64,000 bases of DNA from Amphimedon queenslandica. Its lineage: Eukaryota > Porifera > Demospongiae > Haplosclerida > Niphatidae. The stretch lies in NCBI RefSeq assembly GCF_000090795.2, contig NW_003546329.1, forward strand, positions 140,709-204,708, read 5' to 3'. Made by a program: the position numbers and the translations under genes. The stretch's first letter is position 1. Each line of letters begins with the position of its first letter. Below are positions 12,375-26,100 of this stretch, piece after piece. The notes under the pieces were generated by a model that was not told the origin of the DNA, made no database searches, and was given only the letters and a program-made list of their open reading frames with translations.

Positions 12375-15300
12375 ATGAAGCTATTGACTTTGTTTGGTGT
12401 TTTGTTGCTACTGATTACAATACCTGGTTAGGTCATGTCTCATTTGTGTTATCATTGATACTTTTTGTACATACAATAATTATTATGCTGCTTGTGTTCA
12501 TTTATTTATAATCTAGATTTGGTTTTATCTAATAACTGTGATAATAATTGCAGTGTTATTCAACAAGGTATTTATAGATCTATACATATATACATGTACT
12601 GTATAATTAAATGCAATGCAGGATGTGCATATGGGAATGGAGGCTGTGAACACAATTGCATTACTACTACAAATAGTTCTTATTCTTGTTCATGCTTTAC
12701 TGGATACAGGTTAAACAATGTGAGATTCTGTTCAGGTAATGTTTCTGCATATTATTAGCTTGTTTATTTTTGGGTGCATGCATATTGTATGTATGACTAC
12801 GTTTTTCTTTTTCTACTTTGTGGTGGAGTTACTGTCTTGATATCTCACATTGAAGTATATCCATAATCCACGTGACCTTTATAGATATTGATGAATGCAG
12901 TGAAGGTACATCAGGATGTAATCAAATATGTTGTAATACTCTTGGAAGCTATACTTGCAGTTGTTACAATGGGTATGAACTGGACACAGATAATCATACC
13001 TGTATTGATATTGATGAATGTCTTGCTAATAATGGAGGATGTGAACATACTTGTGTAAATACTGTTGGTAGTTACTATTGCCGGTGTAACTCTGGTTATG
13101 AGTTGAATTATGATAGACATCAGTGTGATGGTAAGTAACATTAACTATATAATTTATACAATTCTAAATATTTTTAAAAAGATGTCAATGAATGTGCTAA
13201 TGGTAACAATGCTTGTAACCAGATCTGTATCAATACTAATGGATCATACTACTGTGACTGCAATACTGGATATCGTCTTATAAGCAATCAAAGATACTGT
13301 GTAGACACTAATGAGTGCTCAACAAGTAATGGTGGCTGTCAGCAGCGCTGCTATAACACATATGGGAGCTATTATTGCTCTTGCTGGTCAGGATATTATT
13401 TGAATGCTACAACGAACAGATGTGAAGGTACAATTTTGTGCAACTTGTTTGAAATTTACTTTTATAACACAGATAGAAATGAGTGTTCTTCAAGTTGGAG
13501 CAATAGATGTCAGCATAATTGTCATAATAGAGATGGATGGTACTTTTGTAGTTGCAGACCTGGATACAGGTTACAATACAGCTACTATTGTTTTAACATC
13601 ATTGAGTGTGAAAATAACAATGGTGGGTGTGAGCAACGTTGTATAGATACTACTGGATCTTACAACTGTGAATGCAATGTAACTGGCTATGCTCTTGATG
13701 GAGATCATCATGGGTGCTCACGTTAGTATAAAGTTTTTGATGCAGCGTAATACATTGATTTGTATAGGAAATTGTAGCACTGATCCCCTTGTCTGTCAGC
13801 AAGTTTGTCATAGTCACAATGATCTTTTAAATTGTTCATGTTATCCTGGCTACAGATTAACTGATGATGGGATAACCTGTGAAAGTAAACTGTATTTCAT
13901 TGTTATAATAATATTGTAGTCTGGATTATAGAAATATATTTATGCTCAGAAAATGCAACAAACTGTAATCAAATTTGTACTGATACAAATAATAGTTTTA
14001 TTTGTTCATGTAATGATGGCTATGAACTACAAAATGACAATGCTACATGTCAGGGTAATACATACACCATAAAGCTAGGTTACAATAATGATCATAAGTT
14101 TGTTATAGACATTGATGAGTGTATTAACAGTATCTGTGAACATAACTGTACCAATACTGATGGAAGCTACACTTGTTCATGTTATAGTGGCTACTCCTTA
14201 GATAATAATGGAAAAAACTGTTCAGGTATCAACTAATATGCAATGTATTGTGTGGATATAATAATACTGATTATAGATATCAATGAATGCCTTAATGAAA
14301 ATGGAGGTTGTCAACAAAGATGTAATAATCAAAATGGTTCTTTTGAATGTTCATGCGAAGATGGATATGCATTAGAAAACAAAAAGTTTTGTTCAGGTAT
14401 ATTTTTGTCAATTATTTCTAATTTATTTGTAAATAGATATTAATGAATGCAGTGAAGGAATATCAGGTTGTGCACAATTATGCACAAACAACCCTGGATA
14501 CTATAACTGTAGCTGTGAAATTGGTTATCAACTGGACAAAGATAACCATAACTGTACTGACATTAATGAATGTATTGATGATAATGGAGGATGTGAAGAA
14601 ACCTGTTTTAACATAGTTGGCAGTTATGAATGTTCATGTTCTATGGGTTATCAGCTTGACATTAATGATCTAAATTGTACAGGTATTGTCATTTCTTTTA
14701 TTTTTTGTATTAAATTTTGATAGATGACAATGAATGTAATCTTAATAACGGAGGTTGTGATGGAAGGTGTGAGAATACAGAAGGTAGCTACATATGTCTT
14801 TGTCCATCAGGATACTATTCACTTGACAGTACTGACACAAATTGCACAGGTTAGTTAGCTGAGCTTAAAAGCCTTAGGCACGTAATATTCAAAAGTTTTT
14901 TTTAATCTAGATATTGATGAGTGTAGCTCATTCAATGGTGGTTGTGATCATTATTGTAATAATACTATTGGATCTTATGACTGCTCATGTAAAACTGGAT
15001 ACATTTTATCATTTAATGAATACAATTGTTCAGGTTTGCACTGTAAAAGTATAATCATAGATCTATTATTAATATTGTAGATATTAATGAGTGCAATGAC
15101 AATAATGGTGGCTGTAATCAAACCTGTACTAACACTATGGGTAGTTACTACTGTAGCTGTAAGATTGGGTATTATAATTTGACAGTTACTGCTGAGAATT
15201 GCTCTGGTATAATACATTAGTACAATGCACATGATATTGATTTACTTACAGACATCAATGAGTGTGAGGATAATAATGGTGGCTGTTCTCAAACTTGCAT

Positions 15301-17692
15301 TAATACTCCTGGAAGTTTTAATTGTGAATGTTATGATGGATATGATTTCATTAATGGTAGCACTACAGACTGTACTGGTACATTTACCTATAAAAATATA
15401 TGCAGTATTGATTGTAATGTATAGATATTAATGAGTGTCTTACTAACAATGGAGGATGTCAACATGTTTGTACTAATACAAATGGAAGCTACTATTGTAC
15501 TTGTAATCCTGGCTACAATGGAAGCATTTTCTGTTCAGGTATATTTTTTATTTAAGGACTTTATTACTTTTTATGTAGATATTAGTGAATGTGAACTTGG
15601 TACTGATAACTGCACTCAACAATGCACTAATACTGATGGTAGCTTCTACTGTAGTTGCTATACTGGGTATATTTTCAATAGTAGCAATAATCACACTTGC
15701 ATAGGTTAGAGCTTACACAAGCTGTATAAGTTCTATGTTTATTGATTTAATTTCAGATGATGATGAATGCTCACACAGTATAGTTCTTTGTGATCAGATT
15801 TGCATTAATACTGTGGGTTCATTTCAGTGTGGCTGCAACACTGGTTATACTTTAAGTGACAATGAAATAACATGCAAAGGTACATCTATTATATTGTATC
15901 TCATTATTGAGATTTATTGATAGATACGTTAAATTGATAGCACCCTTTGGCCTTTGGGTGATATCAATTTAAAGTATCCTCAGTGTTGGGTTATTAACCC
16001 ATTTATTGGCATAGTATATAATGCACATTATATCAGTAGCCTTATATACAGATATTGGTGAATGTGATCTTGGTATTTCTGGTTGTTATCACACATGTAT
16101 AAACACAGAAGGCAGTTACTACTGTGAATGTGAATCGGGCTATTATTTAGATTATGACAATCATACATGCATAGGTTAGTATTCAACTTAAGACGCTACA
16201 GTTGTATTAATCACAGATAATGATGAATGTGCTATGGGTACTGACACATGTGATCAAGTTTGTAGCAATGATCCTGGTTCATATAATTGTTCATGTCATA
16301 CTGGTTATCTTTTGAAGTCTAATGGGATCACATGTCAAGGTATATAGAGTGCAAAAATTTTTGCAATGGAGTCTTCAAATATTTAGATATTAATGAGTGT
16401 CAGACTATTCCTGGCATTTGTGAACATACTTGTATCAATACTGATGGCTCATTTTACTGTGCATGTAACAATGGATTTACTTTGAACACCACAACTAATA
16501 CAACTTGTATTGGTAAGGAACTAACTCTACATTGTTTTGATGCTTCATTGATATCATGTAGATATTGATGAATGTCATGATCAGTCAAACAATTTTTGTA
16601 ATCAAAAGTGTACTAACACCAATGGCTCCTACTTGTGCTCCTGCAATACAGGATATAAGTTATTGGCTAGTGGACATGATTGTCTCGGTCTGCATTATAT
16701 AATTTCTTTTATATAATTATTTTGCTTTAATTTCAGACATCAATGAATGCAATGACAATAATGGAGGCTGCTCAGATACATGTATCAATACTCAAGGTAG
16801 CTATCATTGTCAGTGTCTTGGAGGATATCAGTTGATTGACAGCAAAAATTGTGAAGGTACTGAAAATCCCTGATATATAGCTCTGACTTTATATTATATA
16901 TAGATATAGATGAATGTGATACTAATAATGGAGACTGTGATCACAACTGTACTAACACTATTGGAAGTTTTCAGTGTTCTTGTTCTACTGGATATTATTT
17001 ATGCGACAATGTATATTGTATAGGTAATTATATATTAAATTATAATGTCAACATTATTTTTATCTGATTTAGATATTGATGAATGTCTACAAGATGACTT
17101 GTGTGGGGATATTTGTCACAATACTAAAGGAAGTTATGAATGCAAGTGTCAAACAGGATATTACTTGGGTGATGATAATTACACTTGCCTTGGTTAGTAT
17201 ACTAATGTTATATGTGTAGCAATTTTATAATAATGATGATTATTAAGAAGTTAAAGTTAAAGATGACTCGAGTTTAGCTACAACATTATTAACTACTAGC
17301 ATTATGGCATCTCAGACACCAGGAGATGAAGATAAAAATGTTACCACTCCAGATACTGTATGTATCAATGTAAGGATTACAATAAAATTATAACATTGAT
17401 AATCTGCATAATTTTTATAGCAACATCCTACTGGTGATGTGACATACATCATAACAACTATTTTTGCATGTAAGTAAAAATTTATTGTTCTAACTTAGCT
17501 TACATATTGTATCTTTTAGCTACAACTTTTGTTTTGTTGGCAATTATTTTGATAGCTCTTCTTGTAATCATTAAAAATAAAAAGACCAATCAACCAAGTG
17601 ATGATGATGGCAGTGACACAGTCAGGAAAAATAATCCATTGTATAACAATCATGTTTTCGTTCAAGAGAGCCTTTTGACATATGATATCTAA
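12375..17692 (+). CDS. Type I membrane protein with about 27 EGF domains
   Basis: The 28 exons sum to 3717 nt, an exact frame of 1238 aa. Exons: 12375-12426 (signal peptide [18 protein letters not shown]), 12517-12567, 12622-12735, 12885-13130, 13182-13427, 13473-13721, 13768-13884, 13950-14054, 14109-14225, 14277-14396, 14437-14682, 14724-14849, 14911-15033, 15081-15206, 15252-15377, 15425-15538, 15579-15704, 15757-15879, 16052-16174, 16217-16339, 16387-16512, 16562-16687, 16737-16856, 16904-17023, 17073-17192, 17248-17357, 17421-17469, 17520-17692. Most EGF exons start with the calcium-binding D-I-D/N-E-C signature; four exons carry two domains. All EGF introns are phase 1 and only about 40-60 bp, apart from three of 149-172 bp. 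A Ser/Thr linker, one membrane segment (about 1183-1199) and a short acidic tail with NPLY (1220-1223) follow. NPxY motifs bind PTB or endocytic adaptors, suggesting an adhesion or endocytic receptor. The ligand is unknown, and this is not clearly Notch, fibrillin or LDLR. Confidence 0.93.
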
Positions 17693-17744
17693 TATTTTGC
17701 TGAGTTTGACTAGACTAATCTAGTGCTTATTATGTGTTAAAATG

Positions 17745-17905
17745 ATTTATAAAGTTGCTCCAAAATTGGGCAAAAGATTCTGTACTATATGTAAAAACAG
17801 CTCAAGAAAGAATTCTCAATTTTTTGATACATTGTACATGTTTCAAGTTATATCTTAAGAAGTTTTTGAGTTGTTTATGAATTTTTAATGGTCCAATTAA
17901 ATCTT
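17745..17905. repeat. Fragment of the dispersed hAT-like repeat
   Basis: Contains the family words AAAGTTGCTCCAAAATTGGGC, AATTCTCAATTTTT and ATGAATTTTTAA, but neither CAGGGTTTCCC end. It lies just past the EGF gene stop and borders the receptor pseudogene. Confidence 0.6.
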
Positions 17906-17952
17906 AATTTATGCAATCATGGCTGAACTTAATGAATAAATACTTACTTACA

Positions 17953-19595
17953 AAAACAGTCATTAATTGATGTAGCTCCATTACTAATTGTACTTGTGTC
18001 AGGTGGGCAAGAAACACAATCATTTTGAGCCACACCAACACCATTATGTTCCTTTACTGCATGGCTTACACTGTGTGGCTTGATCATCAAGTTTTGAGGA
18101 CATTCCAACAGAACAAATCAACTAATAACAATGGCAATAATTCTACTTAGCAAAATTAGTATCGAAACTCACTGCACATAAAGTTTCCATCAAGAACACC
18201 TCTACCAGGAGGACAAATATACTCAAGATCACTGACAAACAATGAACTTTTGATAGCAACATAAAGCATGTCATGAATGAAAAAGTTAATGCTTGGTAAT
18301 TCATATTGAAAGTTTGTTGTGCTCTCTCTTAATAGAGTGGCATAAGGAAGGAGATTTTTGCCTTGACATGATATTGTGGTGTGAAGAGAATAATTAAATT
18401 TAGAGAAGAAACTAGTAAAACATCAAGAGTTCTGTTGCCAGAACCATACTAGTGTTGTGCAGTACTCTATTTTCTGTTTTAGTTCTAGTTTTAGTTCTAC
18501 CAACTACTCCATTTCTACTTTTAGTTCTAGTTTTAGTTTTACCAGTACTCCATTTCTAGTTTTAGTTTTAGTTTTAGTTTTACCAGTACTCCATTTCTAG
18601 TTTTAGTTCTAGTTTTAGTTCTACCAGTATTCCATTTCTAGTTTTAGTTTTAGTTTTAGTTTTACCAGTACTCCGTTTCTAGTTTTAGTTCTAGTTTTAG
18701 TTTTACCAGTACTCCATTTCTAGTTATAGTTCTAGTTTTAGTTTTACCAGTACTTCATTTCTAGTTTCAGTTCTAGTTTTAGTTCTACTAGTACTTCCGT
18801 TTTAGTTTTAGTTTTAATTTTAGTTCCATGCCAAATTCTGATTCTGGCCTTATAGTTCTAGTTTTAGTCCTACTAATGCACCATTTCTAGGTGATTTTTA
18901 TAATTTTTTAATGAAATTTAATTTTAATAACTTAAAAGGGTAGCATTTTAGTTCTAGTTTTAGTTTTAGTTATTCAAAGTGGTACCATTTTAGTTCTAGT
19001 TTTAGTTTTAGTTATTAAAAGGTCTCCATTTCAGTTCTAGTTTTAGTTTCAGTTATTAAAAGGGTAGCGTTTTAGTTCTAGTTTTAGTTCTAGTGATTTA
19101 CAATTGCACATTTTAGTTTTAGTTTTAGTTTCAACTCCTTAATAGCTAAATCTTTAGTTCTAGTTTTAGTTCCAGTGCTTTAATTTGTCAAATTCTAGTT
19201 TTAGTTCTAGTTTTGGTTCTTTGTATCAATGTAGTTCAGTTCTAGTTCTAGTTCTTGGAGCTAGAACTAGGAGAAAAATAGGTGTACTAAAATAGATTTA
19301 GTTCTAGTTCCGTTGGAACTAGCACAACACTAAACCATACATCATTTTGTTTCTTCTCCTCTACAAATTGTACAGGCAGCTCTAGATTATTATAGTGATA
19401 GCTAAATGTGGGGAGTTTTTCTTTTTTCATAGAACAATGTGATAGGTTTATGGACCTATCTCTGGTATCAAATAACGCACAAAATATCAAGAGTAGAAAA
19501 AATAAAGAAATACATCCTATGAGGCACCAAAGAGCTTTACTGGAATATGAGTTCAATTGTTGAAGTACTACTATTACCAGTCTTTTCCTAAGCAT
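17953..19595 (-). pseudogene. Decayed GCC2/GCC3 (ephrin-receptor-like Cys-rich) receptor gene fragment
   Basis: Host-type gene remnant. The 5' exon starts at ATG 19595 (MLRKRLVIVV), has a strong membrane anchor (ALWCLIGCISLFFLLLIFC) and is split at 19341 by the 883-bp hAT-like element. It resumes at 18441 with FTSFFSKFNYSLHTT and continues to FVSDLEYICPPGRG and a GTGAGT donor at 18172. The next exon, 17953 to about 18133, reads CSVGMSSKLDDQ, then CKPCSKGT, then VAQNDCVSCPPDTST, which is the Cys-x2-Cys-Pro-x-Gly pattern of GCC2/GCC3 repeats. The gene is broken apart from the insertion: removing the element leaves an in-frame TGA shortly after the junction, and exon 2 needs at least two single-base frame changes (one near its start, one after CSKGT). 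Downstream exons are absent, replaced by a dispersed repeat and the EGF gene end. Probably a partial duplicate of a gene elsewhere. Confidence 0.7.
18450..19332. mobile_element. hAT-like element filled with a TTTTAGTTCTAG satellite
   Basis: The 11-bp perfect terminal inverted repeats are TAGTGTTGTGC and GCACAACACTA. They are flanked by a perfect 8-bp target duplication, AACCATAC (18442-18449 and 19333-19340). An 8-bp duplication and ends starting with TAG are typical of hAT transposons. The interior codes for nothing. It is almost wholly a degenerate array of 6-bp steps, TTTTAG / TTCTAG, punctuated by ACCAGTACTCCATTTC about every 60 bp on the left half. The intact duplication points to a fairly recent insertion. 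Confidence 0.88.
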
Positions 19596-20165
19596 TGATG
19601 TGCACACAGCTGATTGAACATCCAAAATTTCATAAATCGCACTTTAAAATGAATTCATTTTTTTCATTTTTTTTTTCAGAAATGTTGTAATTATGACTTA
19701 AGAAAGTATCATGAACAAAAACTGAATAAGAACTTAAACTGACAAAAATCAAAGTGCAAACACTTTAAGCAGCATGGTGTTACAAAAGATACATAACTAG
19801 ACTATATATAGAGACTAATTATAATCACACAACACAATTGAAAAACCTAACAATAAATAGTTCAATTACCACACACACAGAAATGAAAGGTCAAAATTAT
19901 TAGAAGTAAAAAATCAAGTTATACAGCAGTATTTTCAATCATCTCTGTACTTTTATCAGATTTTGGTGATACATCATCCGGAACACTTTCAGAGGAAGTT
20001 ACTTATAATTATTATTTATCAATAATAAAATTATCAATAATAAAATAAAATTATCAATAATAAAATAAAATTATCAATAATAAAATAAAATTAACACGTG
20101 AAACAACGTGACTGTTTTTAGGGTGCGGTTACAGTTAGTAACCACTAACCACGTGGGAGGACAAT
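19596..20165. other. Intergenic region upstream of NUP188
   Basis: 570 bp with no coding sense. Contains a 20-bp tandem repeat and, close to the NUP188 ATG, two CACGTG E-boxes (about 20095 and 20151) in the likely promoter. Confidence 0.4.
20016..20093. repeat. 20-bp AT-rich tandem repeat
   Basis: Nearly four copies of TTATCAATAATAAAATAAAA ending about 70 bp before the NUP188 start codon. Confidence 0.85.
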
Positions 20166-23100
20166 ATGGCGGAAAGGTTAGTTTGTATTTTATTCTGTTT
20201 TTTCCTCTTATTGCCTTTTAGGTCTGGTCAGAGCCTGTGGAAGATACTAACTGGCCATTCGGCTATTCAAAATACTGTGAGTGGAATGAGTTTGTGCTGA
20301 ACATGGTACTTTATCTGTGTAGGACCTAATACTATCTGAAGTTAAAACAAACAAGTCACTTTTAGTTAGTGGTATAGCATACTTCAAGCCACCAAGGTAC
20401 ACGTTTATTTTTATTCTTGTTTATATATGTATTAATATACAGCTCTGCTTCAGAATCAAAACTATTGTCATCCAAAGATGTGTCAGGAAAAAGTGCCAAG
20501 TTTATTCAAGAAATCAGCAAGAAGCTTGTTAGTGAATTTTAATAATGACATTAATGATTATTGACTCATAAGGATTCATTATGTACTTGTGGGTTTAGTT
20601 AGTCTATCCTCCATTATGGGTTATACAAGTTATGCAATTTAAAACCAATTTATTATATTTTTTTTGTCACTCTAATTTGATTAACTTTTTTATAGAATTT
20701 AGACCAATGGCAAAGCTTCCTGATATTTAAGAGCTTCCTTCTTGAAGGATACTGTGGCTCACTTCAAGACATACATAATCTTTTACCTAATTCAGCAGAT
20801 CACAGCACTCTATTAGTGAACATCGAGGACTATTACTATAGAGAAAGACTTTATATTCTTAGGTAACTAGGTCTTTATATTAAACTTGTGTAGTATTATT
20901 TTATATTTAGATGTGTGAAGCAAATTTTAGGTTATTGGCAAGATGGCAGTCATCCTTTTCGAGTTAGTTGTTTTGGTAAAATTATTTTGATAAAATATTC
21001 ATTCACAATAGGTTGTGTATGAGAGATGTGTCGATGTGCTTGAGATTACTACTGTTGCATTTGTTTCTGGAGTGAGTTATTATTGTTGTTGTTGTTGTTT
21101 TTTTTTAACTATATACATGTATGTATACATACTTTTTACATGTATCTACTCTACAGGTCTGGAAACAGTTTGATAAGTCTGTTAAGGAAGAAATCCCAAC
21201 TACTGTCGAGGTGATTGGCTATATTTTATTTCTTATTATAAATACAATATTACATGTACATGGTGTATGATAGACTCCTGATGGAGAAAGGAAATGGGTG
21301 CATCAATTACTCCTGGAGCAAGTACAGTGATGAATCATTGGATGATTAATTTAAAATTTATTTGTAGTGCGAATTGCTTGAGATTTTGCTCTTATTTTAT
21401 AAAGATTTTGAATTTCCTCCAGAAAAAATTGTGGGCTCAATAAAACAATACCAGGTATGTATATTGATTTACATTGTTATGTACCAGTAAATACAGTAGT
21501 ATATTACGGTTTCCCACAGGATTTTGGGCCAAAGACCCTGGCCTGCACTATAGTACAGGGTATTTTATCAATAATGGCTAGGAGATAATTCTCCATTTTT
21601 ATATATTCTTTCTGATTCATATACATGTCCTTGTGTTGTGTATCAACTTTGAGCTGATTCCGATAAAAAAATGGATTTTTTATGAATTTTTAAAAGTGCT
21701 TAAAAATCAGGCCAACGACCAAAGGCTATAGCCTTTGCTCGTTGGCCAAATTTTGTCAAAAATGGCTAGGAGAGAATTCTCCAGTTTTATAATTTTTCCT
21801 GATACGTATACATGTTCTAATGTTGTGTATCAACTTTGAGCTGATTCCGATCAAGTCTGGATTTTTTATAAATTTTTCAAGTTGCTCCAAATGCATGTAT
21901 GAGCTGTCATGCTGTAAATCTAGTTCATTTAGCATGCTTTGTGGGAAACCCTGTAGTTTATACTGTACACTGTACATTAATATACACACATATATACATT
22001 GTATGTACAGTTCATTTCAATAGGGTATTGGGTTTGGGTATGAATCACGTGGTCGTTGTCATTTGGATGTCTCATCTCAGCTCCTTTCCTGTCACATCAA
22101 TCACTTGTATACTATCATATTACTGGAAGCATTCTATATTGAGTGGCTACTGAAAAACAAAAGTGATCCGGCCAAGTACTGATAAAAAGACAGTGTATTT
22201 TGTATTTTATTATTATTTTTTAGACTACATAAGCATCGTTTGAGTGGTTTCAAAGAATCTAAGGTTTATGCCTAATGGCTGTATATACTAGTTTTATTTT
22301 GCTTACTATATAGTCAATAGATAGTCTATTACAGGAGGAGCCCTCCCAGTGTTCACCGCTGCTCCTGGCTTGGTCTGTACTCTGCTACATGTTGACTGAC
22401 GATGAGGATCAGGTTAAATACCTTGAGCAAATGAGACAACTTGACTGTCAGTCTACCTTTGCTTATCTCCTGAAAATGCTGGAAAGTCCCTTTTTATCTG
22501 GAGATAGGGTACGTTTTGTGTTGTTTTATCATTTTGTTTGAACAACATAATTTTAAAATAATGATATTATTTAACATAACCAATTAATCATGTCTAACTG
22601 CAGGGTTTCCCACAATGTGTGAGCTACATGTAAACCGCATGAGCTTCATGAGCTGACAAGCACTATAATACAGCACGTGGCATTTGGAGCAACTTTAATG
22701 GGTATTTTACTTGTCACGGATTTCTTGACGATGGAACGAATGGGTTTTTTACTTGTCACGGATTTCGTGATGATGGAACGAATGGGTTTTTTACTTGTCA
22801 TAGATTTCGTGACAATGGAACGCATGGGTTTTTACTTGTCACAGATTTTGTGACAATGGAACTAATGGGTTTTTACTTGTCGCAGATTTCGTGACAATGG
22901 AACGAATGGGTTTTTGCTTGTCACGGATTTTGTGACAATGGAACTAATGGTTTTTTACTTGTCATAGATTTCGTGACAATGGAACGAATGGGTTTTTACT
23001 TGTCACAGATTTCGTGACAATGGAACTAATGGGTTTTTTACTTGTCATAGATTTCGTGACAATGAAACGAATGGGTTTTTACTTGTCACAGATTTCGTGA

Positions 23101-26100
23101 CAATGGAACTAATGGGTTTTTTACTTGTCATAGATTTCGTGACAATGGAACGAATGGGTTTTTACTTGTCACAGATTTCGTGACAATGGAACTAATGAGT
23201 TTTTTACTTGTCACGGATTTTGTGACAATGGAACGAATGGGTTTTTGCTTGTCACGGATTTTGTGACAACGGAACTAATGAATTTTTGCTTGTCACAGAT
23301 TTCGTGACAGTAGAACGAATGGGTTTTGCATATTAAAAAAATTCATAAGAATTTGTTTTGATTGGAATTAGCTCAAATCGAAAAAATTATTAAAATGGAG
23401 AATTATCCCCTAGCCATTTTGACAGTATTTTGCGAAAGACCAAAGGCTATAGCCTTTGGTTGTTGGTCTGATTTTTGAGCAACATTTAAAAATTCATAAC
23501 AAATCCAAACTTGATCGGAATCAGCTCAAAGTTGATACACAACATAAGAACATGTATATGTATCAGAAAATATTATTAAAATGGAGAATACTCTCGGAGA
23601 CATTTTTGACAAAATTTGGCCAAGACTATAGCCTTTGGTCATTGGCCTGATTTTTGAGCAACTTGACAATCCACTAACAAGAAGCTGCATGAGTACTATG
23701 TCGAAATCCTGAACCCTGTAGTACATGTACTAAATAAACTGGAGATCAAAAATTTTAAAAGCCATCAAGTAGACATTAACATGTACTAGTTGTTATATAC
23801 ATAATTGTGTATCAGTAATGGACGTTTATTTAAGTTTTGAATGTTTTTCTCTTTTTTTCCATAGCCTGTTGCTGTAGTGGGTAAGAGTATTATCAATACA
23901 CTCGTGAGTTTAGTCATATCACTGTTCAGTGAGGACTCACTTGGTGATATTCAGGTAAACCATTAATCCTTCTATTATAATAATAATAATATTATTATTA
24001 TTATTGTTATTATTATTATTGGTATACCATGTGTAGGTATTACTTGATATTAGCTCACACGTGCTAACTCATCCAAGATTGAGACTAGAGTTTTGGGAAA
24101 ATGTAATTATCTATTTGAGTTTATTAACAATGTACTCAATCATTCTCTGAATAGGGTCTGGATGATGGATTAGGTGTACTACTAGTATCAGCAGTGAAAA
24201 GGTTAACTTAATTACCTTATACCATTAACCCCAACAGTCACTCTTCCAACATTACTTGTTGCCTGATATTATGTATACTTTAGGTTACCATTTGAAATTG
24301 ATCATGTATTGAAGTTGCTTCTCTCGCTATCACAAGACGAGCTCTCTGCCCAGAGAGTCTTCATGTTACTCAATGAACTTAATTTCTACACAGAAGAGTG
24401 TCCTGATAATGTTCTCAATAATACTAATCTCATACTTAAGCATCCGAGAGTACTATTTGAGAAAGGTACACAGTTACATACAAGTATAACTTGTGATGTT
24501 CTTGTTATTATATTCATTGAAGAGTATTTGTCTCTTGGTCTCCCTCCATTACTGATGCCTCCTGGTACTAAAGGAGTTGTTAGCTGCAGCACTGATGTGA
24601 TGGAGGAAGAGGATAAAGAGCCTCCTAGGACCATATGCTGGGAATTGATGTACTCAGTTTGGGATTATTTTGCAGTTCAATTGATACACTTACTCCATAC
24701 ATCCGGGATAGGAATGAGTATAAATGATAGTGCAAATAATAATGCTTCATTCTGGGCATTTGTATAGGCTCAGAGAGTCATCCAGTTGTAGACTATGTGA
24801 CAATGATTATTAAACTCACAGCAAGAGTGATCAAGTATAACTGGTCTGTTTCATTCAACATTGGCCCATTGCTATCTAATGTATACAGCGTGTTACATAA
24901 GTAAGCTCATCATCACTATTACTGTTACTACTCCAGTACTGTATTATTGTTCCCAGGTTTTCTGGATTATTGCATCCACCAGTATTTCTCATAGCCGAAT
25001 GTATCAATTGCTTGGCAGTGATGGCAGAGAATCAAGCAAAAGAAGTTTGGAGACAGTTAGCTCAGACTGGATTTCTACCACAATTAATCGGATCACCACA
25101 AGAGTAATTATAAAACCAAATACATTGCATTACATTGGTATTTCCCCCCTTCCTGTGCTACAGTCTACAGATATCTCCCAGTCATTATTGTAATATTCTA
25201 AATGTCTGGGAGAGAGCTCACGGGTGCTATGCTGTGACTCTAGCAATGATGAGACTCCTACACAGCAGTCTATCCTCCTCTGATACCATATCTGAGTACA
25301 TGCTAGCCACTATTGTGTACATTATGCAGGCTGTGTTTCTAACCAGTCAGAACTGGAGGTATAATAGCCAGAAGGACAGAGAAGAGTTCTGTATGTGAAG
25401 ACATTACACAGTTCATTCATTTCCTTATATTTTAGGTCATCTCATATTGAAGCTTTGTCTCAAGGTATTGGAGACTACTGCTAATAAAGCTAGTGACAGT
25501 ATTCATACGTAAGTAGACTCACTGTTCACTGTACTAGTGTATTGTGTATTGGTTAGTATGCTACATGATTTCACTGTTGATTTGCTGTTAACATCATCCG
25601 GACATGTACTGATAATCAATGTACTTGGTATGGGAGTCAGCACTGTTAATAAACTGATGGCATCGTCTCACAAGTTAGTCCATCTTCTTCTAGCATCTTC
25701 TGAAGTTTTTCATATTCTATGTGTGTGTTTGCTGTTTTAGTTGGTGTCAGACTTCAGTACCAATTGAGTCTTTAAAGATATCATTCAAAATCACTGATCT
25801 CTTATTGCAATGCAAGAAAACTGAAGTGAGCTTGCTATTTTTTATTAACTATTTTAAATATTAAATATTATTATTGTATGTAGTCAGTGACACCATTGGA
25901 GGAGGCCCTAGCTACAAGGACAGTTGGTCATTCGTTCTTTTCAGCCTCTACTCCTCAACACATTGTGACTAGACTGGCTTCATACATATACCATCATGAT
26001 GACAACACTGTACCCATATCAGCCATCCAACTACTAACAAGACTAGCATCTGTATGTGTACAGTACATCATATTTAATGTATTTTTTATTTTATTATATC

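Noticed and set aside
18450-19332. Possible coding or telomere-like TTTTAG/TTCTAG repeat
   Set aside because: Clear terminal inverted repeats and an 8-bp target duplication make it an inserted DNA element; the interior has no coding sense.
22700-23325. Regular ~42-bp repeats resembling a CRISPR array
   Set aside because: The repeats are contiguous with no unique spacers, lie in a eukaryotic intron and sit inside a transposon-like repeat; no cas genes nearby.
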